From: Pisaster brevispinus
Lineage: Eukaryota; Echinodermata; Asteroidea; Forcipulatida; Asteriidae
Assembly (NCBI GenBank): GCA_023634235.1
Contig: JAMKCF010000019.1
Span: 3,720,001-3,784,000, forward strand
Direction: 5' to 3'
Length of the DNA stretch: 64,000 nucleotides
The notes beneath the pieces are model-generated. The model did not search any database, was not told the DNA's origin, and saw only the letters and a program-made list of their open reading frames with translations. The translations under genes were made by a program, and so were the position numbers. Shown here piece after piece: positions 50,601-62,600 of the stretch (the first letter of the stretch is position 1; each line of letters begins with the position of its first letter).

Positions 50601-53600
50601 CTTTCTTAATTTCATGGTAGGATCCAATGATCGTAAACTTGCATCCGAGAATTGGGCCAGCAGCTGGTGGTACTCAGATAAGCATCATAGGCCTGTACAT
50701 GAACACTGGTAGCGATATCAAAGCTATGATTGGTACCAATGTGCCATGTGTGATTATTCGGTAAGATAAGAGTATAGTTGCAGATTGTTTTTATATCTAC
50801 CACGTCACTTTGTACGGAGCTCTTGAAGTACCATCCAACTTGTTGAGATTCTGAGATCATTTAATGCAGGATGATGACATCATACACGTACGATGACGAC
50901 ATCCTGAGATTCTGAGGATGACGCCATCTTGAAAGTAGGATGTTGTCTTCCCAAGAAAATTTATCTTGGGTTTTCGAAATTTTCTCCAGAGAGGATTATC
51001 TCGGGAAAAACGCGATCCTACGTTCAAGACTTCGACGACCAGAGATAATTTATGTCGACACCTTTCAATCATGATGCCGACATCCTAAGATAACCTTTAT
51101 CGGGAAGAAAAGATCTTACTCTATGATGTCGTCTTACCGAGATAAATCATCTCAGCATGTTAACATCTTACGTTTGTGATGTCATCATCCCGCAGTAAAC
51201 GTTTCTCTGGATCTCAACATGTCGGATGGCACTTCTGGGACTTCGTACCGTTGCACCTTGTATACGATTGTACGATTGGAAGAAAAAGACTCGTGAAAAC
51301 ATGTACAGGTTCCTTCAAAAGTTTTTCAAAACTATTGATAAACTGCTCCTTGTAGGTTATTATTTTGTATTGTTCTGTTTCTTTATTAAATTCTCTATAT
51401 ACTGGTTGCACCATTGTATTGACAACATCGGACGGGTCTATAGATTGGTTCACTTTTGCAAAAAATCAGACACAATTTGTTTCATTAAAAAACATGATCA
51501 CGGTAATCAAAATGAGGCTGAAATTCCATATGATACAGGCGTAACGACACGGCTGTTGTGTGTACCACTACTGCCTCCATGGTGGGTACTACTGGTCTCA
51601 TCACAGTTGCATTTGACGGCGCTCTGAGGAGTTCAACTGATATCTTTACCTTTAAACCAAACCCGAAGGTAATCGACATTCAGCCCAGGAGCAGCATTGA
51701 GTCGTAAGTATGTTTTCCATTAGACTGTGCCGGTCTCACGTGCTTTAGGACATTAATAGTCACATTAATACATGAACGCCATTGGCTTATGCCCATCATC
51801 TTCAATCACTCATGCACCAGAATTCCAGCTATATCGCTCTGACTGTTTGTCACTCTCTCACTCGTTCACCGTTCATGGTCATGTTTTTTACCACATCATT
51901 CTTTCGCCTAATAAACCCAAAAGGCTTGCTGTGGAGGTGGCCGTTTTCCCATCATCTCTACCACAACCTACCAGGAAAAACAGACCTAGAATGAGTTTCC
52001 TGTATATGGGTGTTAGAGGTCCTTAATTGTTATATGCTCTGTTCAAGATGTTCAATTTATATGCCAACGATGGCTAACGAGGGGTGGGAGGGGTGGGGCA
52101 TAGCTCATGGGCAATCTTTGCAGAGCACACAGCCCTTTTAGCAGCATTGGGTCTAAGGCCCGCTCAACGCCCCCCAAAATGTTAGTTTTTGTATAGGTTC
52201 TTTCCGCTAAAGAGTTCAAACATTTAAAATATTTTATGACAGCGGTGGACGGGAACTAACGATATCAGGAACTGATCTCACAGTGAGTAGAGCAGCGATT
52301 TTTGTCCAACACAAAGACGTAGACAATAATGTGATGGAAAAAACGTTTGAAGAAGTAAGTAAAATTTTGATGTACCCATTATCCGAGGCAATGAGTTCAA
52401 TAGTGTCACTTCTACTTTCTTGGGATTTTAGCCTGAGACTTTTGAAATTTATTGTTTTATAGTTGGACTAATTCAGGAAGTTCAGCACCGTATTTTTCAG
52501 AGACGGTTTGACTTATAAATAAAGAAGCAGGACCGGTATAATAAGAAAGCTTAATGGTGACTACTAAGCAGAAATGAGCAGGATACCAGTCACAAAATTG
52601 TACATATGACATGGTAGTTTGGTCGGTAACCTTATTCTGGTAAGCATAATTTTGTTGAGCTTAGCCTTCAAATCTCTCAAACGTTTGCTGTTTGGAATCG
52701 GCTTCTTGTGCTTTGCAAGAGTTGTTCAAACACAAATAATAATAATAATATAATAATAATAATAATTTATTTTTAATACAGCGTCTTACATAAAAAATCT
52801 CAAAACGCTGTACAGACAGTTTTTACATATTAACATTAAGCTAAAAAGAGATAAGCAAAAATACAGCTAGATTACATTATTGTACAAAAAGACCGACACA
52901 AATACAAACAATGAGTTAAAACAACGACACAACAATGAAATAAAACAATAAGAGTCAATCAACACAACACACCACAAGAAAAAGCAATACATAAAAAGAT
53001 TCAAAGGTAATGCCTTTTAAAAAGAAATATTTTAAGTTGTGTTTTAAAAATCCCACAATTGATGATGGTCCTCAAATGAGTAGGAAGTTGATTCCACAGA
53101 GTCGGTGCATAAATGGAAAAAGCACGATCACCATATGTCTTACTGGGCTTTGGGCCTACTTTGGAATGATGAAGTTTGACTCCATCACAACTTCTTGTGC
53201 GAATACTGGAAACGTAAATTGAAATTAATTCTGAAAGATATCGTGGGGCGGATTTACCTTGATGAATAAGTTTTAAAATAACACAGAGGATTTTATACTC
53301 AACGCGCACTTTGACTGGAAGCCAGTGTAAATCAAAAAGAACTGGTGTCATATCTGAACGGCGATCAAACCGTTTCCTAACAACCAGACGGGCAGCAGCA
53401 TTTTGAATATGTTGTAACTTCTCAAATTGGTAATTGTATAAACCAAAATTTAAGCTATTGCAATAGTCCAACCGGGAAGTAACAAAGGCGTGTATAAGCT
53501 TTTCAGTATTTGATTGGTCCAAAAATTTCCTCAATCTACCAATCCGCCAAAGCGAGTGAGATGCAACCCTACACACATTAGATATATGAGCATTCATGGT

Positions 53601-56600
53601 GCCACTCGAGTCAAGTACCACCCCCAGATCACGAACTGTATCAGAGGCCATAATACGAACATCACCAATCCGCACATCTGTCTTCACGTCCCGTAGACTG
53701 GAATCTTTGAAGCGTGAAGAAAACCACAGGATTTCAGTCTTGCTATCGTTTAATGCAAGCATATTTGTTCGCATCCAGCAACGGATTCGTCAATGCAGGA
53801 CTCAATTTGAGTCACACAAGAAAAATTAGTACGAGAGCCACAAGAAATGTAGAGCTGACAGTCATCGGCATAAATTACACAATTAAGACCATGGCGGGTT
53901 ATAATGTCCTCGAGTGGATCCATGTAAAGAGAAAACAAAACAGGTCCCAGAACAGAACCTTGTGGCACTCCAAACTGGAGAGTCTGCCGCCCTGACAACA
54001 TTGACCCAATTGACAACATTTGTGTTCTTCCACGCAGAAAAGAATTCAGCCAGGCATAGGCTTTACTCCTAATTCCGAAGCGGTCATGTAATCTTTTTCG
54101 GTACTATGGCCCTCACGATAGGCAGACTGAAATTTACCATACAATGCGTTATCCCGAAAATATGTGAGAAGTTGAAGAAAACCAGCCTTTTCAAGAAATT
54201 TATCTAAAAATGAACAATTAGATACAGGGTGGTAGTTTTTAAAAACATTTCTATCTAAACCAGTTGTTTTAATTAAAGGACTAACAATTGCCTCCTTACA
54301 AGCAACTGGAAAAATACCAGAATCAAAAGACGTATTGACAATGCGGGCCAGTATAGGGGCTAAGAAATCAAGACAATCTTTAACCAGTTTTGTAGGCATA
54401 GGATCCAACGGGCATGTCTTTGCAGACATCTTACGCACTGTATTTAGAACATCATCCACACTCACAGATTCAAACAAATTAAACTGACATGAAGGATGAA
54501 CTTTGTGTTCAGAAAAAACGTAATCATTTTCATTTTCAATACCAATCTGCAAATTAGATCGAATTTGAACTATCTTCTGACAGAAATAATCTGCAAAAAC
54601 ATCTGGCAAGTTAGAGGGCTCTAAATCAGGTAAATCGGGTAAAATCTGTCGGGACGACCCCTTTTAGCACATGATAGTTTATCTACAATTGAAAAAAGTT
54701 CTTTTGAATCAGCAGCTTGAATACGATTACAATGAAATTCAGTCTTAGCTTTCTCCATGTTTTTATTGTACGATGACCGCATTGCCTTATATATCTGACC
54801 ATGAACTTCAAGCTTTGTATGCAACCATTTCCGTTCAAGACTCCTTAAAAGTCTACGTTCTTCCATAAGTTCCAATGAGAACCACTCAGCCCGAGGTTTG
54901 TCAATTAGTGTTTTAGTACGACGTGGTGCATGTTCATCAATAGCATAAACAAGGGTAGAGTTATATGCCTGACAGAGGGCGTTCACATCAGCATCGCTTT
55001 GCAGGTCCTCAAGTGACGAACAAATTGAATTTTTCAGTGATTCATTGTCAATATTGTTCAGAACACGATGTTGTTTTACCACTTTCACTGGAGGTGGTCG
55101 ATGCAACACGGGTTAAAACCACGTCAAGAGTGTGACCCTTAACATGGGTCGGCCCAACAATATGCTGCACCAATCCAAAAGAAGTAAATAAATCAATGAA
55201 CTGTTTACCATCGGCACAATGCGGATCATCAACATGCACGTTTAGATCTCCTAATACAACTAGATGACCCGGTGATGTTAACGCACGCTCCATAAGAATT
55301 CCAAACTCATTCAAGGTTTTGACTGTTACTTTGTGAGTACTTGAATAGGGTGGCCTGTAAACCAAAATGACATGCATCAGATCACTACCACTGTGAATGT
55401 TGTAATCCATTATTTCCATTGATTTGAAAGAGTCCCACGTGTTCTTGACCACCTTTAGATTAGATCTTATTAAAATGGCAAGACCTCCCCCTCTCCGCTT
55501 ACATCGTGGCACATGATGAGAAGCAAAGCCCGAGATTGAAGATGAGAAGTTTGCATTGACGAAAGATCCATTTTTATCAGTTATCCATGACTCACAGATC
55601 AAGAATACATCTGTGTGGTTAGAGATTATTGATGAACATATGGCGTTGATTTTTCCATCCATTGATCGGGCATTCCACAGCGCGAAATTCAAACACTGGC
55701 GTATGCAATGTGAAGACAGGCATTTTACATTAACACGCGTAGTAACTCGATCAAGGTTCTGAGTTGTTGTTGACAAACACATACAGTGGCTTGTAAATAG
55801 TGAGTATTGATTAAAGAAACAAAGCTTTGTCTCTTGAAATACAACCAGCAGAACAAACGTTCTGCCATTTTGTGTTGGTTCTACAACGTCGAATTCATTC
55901 GCGTTTTTAGCAAAGTGGCGGCGGATACCTACCACATCTCTGGCCGTGTTGAGGGCAGCATTCACCGCGGACACCACAGAAATTTATTAAGGTCGCCTGC
56001 GGGCGGTCTTTGGAGATTCAAATATTTCGAATGCTTTAATTTATTGATTCCCAGTCAATGGGGGCACTTAAGACAATATAAAGGATGCTTATATACCATT
56101 ACTATCTTTATAACAAGAAGGCCGGTCCCTTTTGGAATTATTTTTACACAATTTCTTTTCGGGCTCATTACCAAAGTGACCCTTACACCTTGAAGCACGT
56201 TTCTGATATCGGTCATCTTTGTTTCTACACCACAGTCATGTCAGACACAAAATGATTCAATCGTAGTTTGCACGTCACCGGCCATTAAGCTACCTGATAC
56301 GATGACGTCATCGTGTACTGACGTCACTGTGGGGTTTCAGTTGGATGGATTTAAAATGCTTTTAGAGACAACAGACTTCAGCTATTGCTTAGATCCAACC
56401 TTTGACAAGACTGAGGATCTTGTGGTCTCGGATAAAAATTCACTTCAATTTCAAGTAGGTCTTTTCTTTCGTACATTTTCCACTAACTATAAAGCATTTG
56501 ATTATTAATTTGAGTTATTTATTTGTTTTAATTATGAATAAATGTTGTTATGACCCGCCGACCGTTAAGAACACACCATTTACTTAAAAACTGTTACTTT

Positions 56601-59600
56601 TCTCAAATCTAGTTATTTTGTTATGCTATTTTAACTTTAAAACCCAAGTTTCCTGGTCAAACCGGCCAAAAATATAAACTGGCATCTTTACTAAAAAAAA
56701 ATCTTTAAAAGCTTTGTGTTTGCTTTGGTATGCAATGCTCGGCCAAATTATAACAGGCCTAAATAATAAGAATTTACGGAGCTTCGGAAGTGCCATCCGA
56801 CATGCTGACATCCTAAGATAGTTTAGTGCAGGATGATGGCATCATAAACGTAAGATGACAACATCCAGATATATTTTATCTCGGGGTGACGATATCTCTT
56901 GTAAGGAGGATGTTGTCTTTCCAAGATAAACTATATCTTATCGACATTTTCAGGATGTTATCATCCCATGATGAATTATCTCAGAAGTCGACACCCTTCA
57001 TTCAGGATGTCGACAACCAGACACAATTAATCTCGGGTTGTCGACATCTTACTTTCATGATAGACATCTTGAGATAAAATGATATCAGGTCATATCATCC
57101 GACTTTATGATGTCGTCATTCTTTCTTACGTTTTGATGTCATCATCCAGCAATGGTCTCATGGGCTCATTTTCAACATGTCGGATGGCACTTCTATAGCT
57201 CCGTAGCTAAGAAATGCTTTCTGTACTAACATTTGTGATGAACATTGTTGTTGAAGGGGGAGAGGCTGAACTTGGCAACCGACATGTCCGAGGTGTGGGT
57301 CACCGTTGGCGACAAAAACTGCACAGTGACAGAGCTGTTTACTGTTCTTCTTACTTGTACACTACCCGAAGAGCGACCGTCAGGATTGAATGCTAGGGTA
57401 AGGACAATCGCTGTTGAAGTAATGTGTTATGGGTTCTGCCGCTTTAAGCAAATTAATTTTAACTGCCATCAGAAATAATCAAGTTTGCTCATCCTTTCCA
57501 TTTTGATTTACCCCGAAGATTGATATCGGAGGGTGCGAAACTTAGGGGCACGTTCACTTCGGTTTGGGCGCTTTGGGCTGTAAAAGCGTTCGTTTGAAAT
57601 TGATATGGTTGGAAAAAATATAATGATTCACATAAATATCCCTTGGAAATGTGTGTTTTGTAACTTCATGATAGACGGTCCGCTATTTTGTAGAACCAAA
57701 TTGTGACTTCACAAAATGGTGGTTCTTATGTACCACTGGTTGTATTTCAAGAGGAAAATTTATGTGTATTTGTCAATCACAACTCATAAATTACAGCACA
57801 CGGTATAGGTGTTTTTGTACTTAAAGAACTCTTAAAAAGAATAAGGAGTAGTTCCAAATTGCACAATTTCGAGAGATTTCGAGGCTATATGCCCCTGTAA
57901 GTTTGAAATTATTGATAAAACTTGTTGATTTCATCTCGGGTTTCAATAGGTTTTTGTTTGCTCCTTGCACATAATGAATACATTAAAATCTTTACAGTCA
58001 GAATATTATCTCACTCTATTCACAATAATAATATTTGACATTTGTGTATTTAATTATTTGGTCCTAGGTTCGATGGTACGGAAATTTAACATTTCACACT
58101 GGAACGGTGACATTTCCCTTGGACGTTGTGACACTCGTATTAATTCTCATGTCATCTACGGCCATAGTCCTACTCCTACTTGTTGCGATCTTTGCCACCC
58201 TGTATTTCAAACAAAAGAAAGTTTTGAAGGGTCATCATGAGCGACTGTTAACCCGCATCAGAGAATTTCACGAAGGTACAAAGTTTTCCTGTTGTTTCAA
58301 AGTCAACAAAGCTCTTCCCACCCCTCCCTCATTTTCAGCCAAATTGAAACCACCAGCGTAAAGACGATTATACATGACTGGTAATTAATGAAAAACCATT
58401 ACTTTCAAATCTGCGAGCTCACCCTGATTGTAAAATGTCATTCCAGTACCAATCCTTCATAGAAAATCTCAAAAATCAACACTGGTTTTGTAAAAAAATA
58501 CCACAGTCATAATTAAGCACGAAGTCATACACAAAATCACCACAAAATACAAAACTCGGTCCTCATTAATTTTGTATCACTAAAATGGGATAACCTGATC
58601 TTGTAGCCGATTCGACTAGCTGCGGTCAGAAACACCAAATCTTTCAAGCATTACCGCATTGCTTATACATATTCATGATACTCTCATAGTGTCATGATAG
58701 AGCACCCACTTTTACAAGTGAGGCGGATTTAGAACGGTATCACGAGCTTTCTCAAAATCTGAGTCAACACTCTGGGTCATACTGACCCTGAAACGGGTCA
58801 GACCCCGGGACCTGGAATCGGGGTAAATTCTTACCCGAGTTTTTAGAGATTGAATCTCTTGGATCTTTAGATGAATTGTTTTGGGGGTACGAGTTGGTTG
58901 TAATGTCTGTGAGTATTTATTTAAAACCAGAAAAAAACAGTTTTACTCTTCCAAACAATCGATGGTATGATTATACCTTTAACCAATTGGTTCTACTCTG
59001 CTCCTTGTATGACGTCAAGGGGCAGGGGTCAAGTTACACAAATTTCAAGACTTGGGCAAACATTTGTTGCAGCACTTCTGTATCCTTAGAGAGCCTATCA
59101 TATCCCTTTCAATGGGGGACTTTTGGGACGTTAGGTGGCAGCAGACTTACGAGGTAAATCCATCGTTCTTGGTAATGTACATTATGCTGAGAACTACGTA
59201 AACAATGGAAATTTACCCTTTGTAAGTCTGCTGCCACCTAGCGTTCAAAAAACTCCCATTGGGATTCCAATGGCATTGATTGAATTTCTGTATTGAATGT
59301 CAGAGTTTCTCGACTTGGCCGATGCTGCAAGACGGGCATCGAATACTGAAAGTCCGCGTAATTTGAAATCTCATCAGCCATCAATAATTCTCAACGACAG
59401 GGTCAACATCGTCCCCGAAGATGTAAAAATTAAGTTCAACCAGTTGGAAATCGGTGAATTACTCGGTCAGGGTAAGCTTAGTAAAAAGGTCAATACCCAG
59501 GTTGCGATACCTGGACACGAGGTTTTTGTTAGAGCTGCTGAAAGGTAGGGCCATAGATTAGTAAACACTTCAAACATTAATGGACATAAAACTTATTAGG

Positions 59601-62600
59601 TGTGAAGCACTACCAGATGTTGATAGTATAAACTATTTTGAGCAAGGATTCCCTTCAAAGTATAATTTGTTTTGGAAAATTTTTCACCCAAAATTACTTG
59701 AATCTGAGAAAACAATTCATGCATGAAGCGTTTCTCATATATCTAAGGATTGAATGCATAACAACTAATTTTTTCCGTTGGTACTCGCTGTCACCTTTCT
59801 CAACGTGAATGGATTCGATGTGCTTGAATTTTCGTTTTGCTGTTTTCTCAACACTGTATTTAGTTAAAACTGTCACAGGTGACTTTCATTGTATCTTTCT
59901 TTATACTTTCGCCTATAAATCTATAATAAGCATTACAATAGCAAAAACCATACTATGACCCTACCTGCACAAAAAGTAGCTTAGCACACACAAAAATTTA
60001 CTTCCTAAAATACTACATAACACAAATTGTCTTTTACAGAATAATTTTGAAAAGTGACGTAATCAGTTTGATTATACGCTACAAACAGAAGAACACAACA
60101 CACAGTTACCGGTGTGGCAGGGGGTTCTGCCCCCCGGAGATGCTGCCCCCAACGGAGAATTATGTACAAACTTTTTTTCTGATAGCGCCCTCTTTTGTAT
60201 CGACCTCCTTCAGCCCATGATAATTTCCCATAGAAGGACATAATCTCCGGGGGACAGACAGCCTGAACGTCTGACGTCATACTCTGAGGCTCGTAAATAA
60301 GGCCAGATACCAGCATGGGGGTATACTGAAATAGCTTAAATCCCATAAATTTACGATTGCCGTTGAATAAGTGCAAGCTTTCCGTTTGGTGATAGTATGA
60401 GCAGACGTTATACCTCTAATCAAATTCTTACAAATTTTTCTCCATTTCATTATTTTAAAGGTGCTGCTGGGAAAGTGTTTAAAGCTGTACTCAAAGACAC
60501 TCCGACTGGGCCGCATCGCACCGTCACCGTTAAAACAGTCTCAGGTGATTCCAATTATATTAAACTACAAGTTTTCCTCTAAAATGTAACTTTCCCCCAT
60601 TATTACCAAAGCAATTTAAAAAAAAAATTATATTTAAAAAGTAACTTTTGCCTCATTATATCATTTGTATTCGGTCATCATCTACTCACCTCTTATAGAT
60701 TTCGATGACCCCAGCAGCGTCATCAAGTTTTTGGAAGAAGGCCTGATAATGAAGAATTTCGACCACCCTAATGTGCTTGGGCTCCTTGGACTGACCTTTG
60801 ACCCAGAAGGTCATCCCCTGATCGTACTTCCTTTCATGGAAAATGGAGATCTCAAGTCGTATCTTGGGGCACACAATTCCGAGGTAATTTATCGTATCAG
60901 TGCCTGTGGCTGTACATGTAATTATTATGAACTCTCATCCAGTTACATCAATTCACAGCTACGGGCCTGCTTATCATGAAGACCTGCCCTCCTTCAAACC
61001 AATGTTGTATTGCAATGGGCCTTTTGCTTAAAAACATCTGACAAATTTGAGCAGCAGCACACAAAGTAAAAGTTGTGATCTTTATTTTTCTCCTTAGTGT
61101 ATAATTGAATTCGATTAGAATTAGTTGAATCGGTTAAAACAGCACCAGACTCAAGCGCTGGTGTTTCTGATCAGCAGCAGAGTGTGGGTCCCAGTCCTGG
61201 TCTTGACACTTGAGCCAGCTACTCTACCATAATTGCTTTTGTCCTTCGGAAGGAACGAATAAGCCGTAGGTCCCGTGTACTAGGGCTGGTAGTGAATGTA
61301 AAAGAACCCAGAACACTTATCGTGGAAGAGTGTAGGTGGCTAACTCTTGCGTCTCTGGTTCACATAGCAATCACCTCATTGGCCGTTTTCAAAACCACGG
61401 CTGGGGCTTGGGCTTTGGGTTGGGCTTCGTCCTACTGCTTGAAGCCCCGTAAAGAGAGCACACTCTCTAAATAACTGACGGAGCCAAAGCCACGACCAAG
61501 CCGTGCTTTCGAAAACAGCCATAGTTTACAGGTTTCATCAGGCTTGCAAGCTACAGTGATAAAAGTTCACTTTTATATTGCATCCTTGTTTTCATTAACA
61601 GAAATGTATAATAATTATGATAACAATAACTTGGATTGTGGAAACTTGTTCAGGTTTTTGGTTGTAAGAAATTTAAGCCTGTCGTCATTCATAAAGAAGT
61701 AAGGCTAAATAAAATAATTAACAGGAATAGTAATGAAAATAATTTTACAAAATCGAACATTAGTATGAAGGTTTGTTTGGGTGAGAATTATATAAGAACA
61801 GATGTTCCAATTTACTGCGTAGGTTGAAATTTTTTTTGTTGAAATATCACGTGTTTTGTTTTGGTTTGTTTGCATCGTTTGAAGGTACTGACGGTTTTGA
61901 CGTTCGCTTTACACGTCGCTCGTGGAATGGAGTACCTAGCAGATAGAAAGTTTGTACATCGAGATTTAGCTGCCAGAAATTGCCTGTAAGAAAAAAAAGG
62001 GTTTTACTTGTTAAGAACTGTTTCACGGTGTAAAGCTGCATGAAAACAGTACTCTAATAATTTGTTTACGGCAAAATCCCCCACCAAACATTTCTAAGAG
62101 TAGAAAATATAAATGTTCCAGATTTGCACACAACTTACAAGATGGTCGTGGTGGAGAACTTCCCTTGAATTATATGTACATGAAATGCCATAGCGTTTTA
62201 GAAATAAGTAAAACAGTAAATGTGTGATCTCGCGAGTTCGAACTGGAAAACATGTAAAAAATTATCTATTTTCTCGTGACACTGATGACCGATTGAGCTT
62301 GAGCTTTCACAGTATGCTATTTCATGTTGGGTCACATAAAGTGTGGATAATAGTCTTTGACAGAAATTAATGTGTACACGTGCTTAATAATATGTTACAT
62401 AATATGTAACAGAGGAAGAAAGAAGAGAAGAAAGAAAGAAAGAAGAAAAACATTCCACACACCACACACGTTCAACTAACCAAGTAGAGATGTCGCACCC
62501 ACACATTATTGTCGACACGGCAAATCAATGTTCTCACACCCCTTAACTTAATTTTTTGAGGCGTCCCTGTTGGTTTGGTACACACAATCGAACCGAGGAC

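Larger units (their letters stand above)
52738..55980 (-). mobile_element. CR1/L2-like LINE, antisense to the receptor gene, inactivated
   Basis: On the minus strand, 5' to 3': an AP endonuclease domain (about 55700-55048; WNARSM, CESW, YRPPYS, LGDLNVH) and a reverse transcriptase (about 55090-53001; [28 protein letters not shown]). It ends near an (ATT)n tract at 52738-52770 after ctgtacagcgttttgagatt on that strand, typical of this group. Breaks: the frame changes at about 55050-55110, 54610, 54040 and 53760; the endonuclease SDH region and the RT motif A region (between HSTE and DRFG) are missing. It cannot be active on its own. The clade is assigned by pattern only. Confidence 0.88.
58276..59303. 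other. Intron between receptor exons 20 and 21
   Basis: Contains a GGGTCA repeat (58752-58848) and a hairpin element (59111-59260) close to the next acceptor. No exon seen. Confidence 0.55.
60884..61884. other. Intron between receptor exons 23 and 24
   Basis: Contains a SINE-like body at about 61140-61330 and the palindromic MITE at 61378-61523. No exon seen. Confidence 0.55.
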
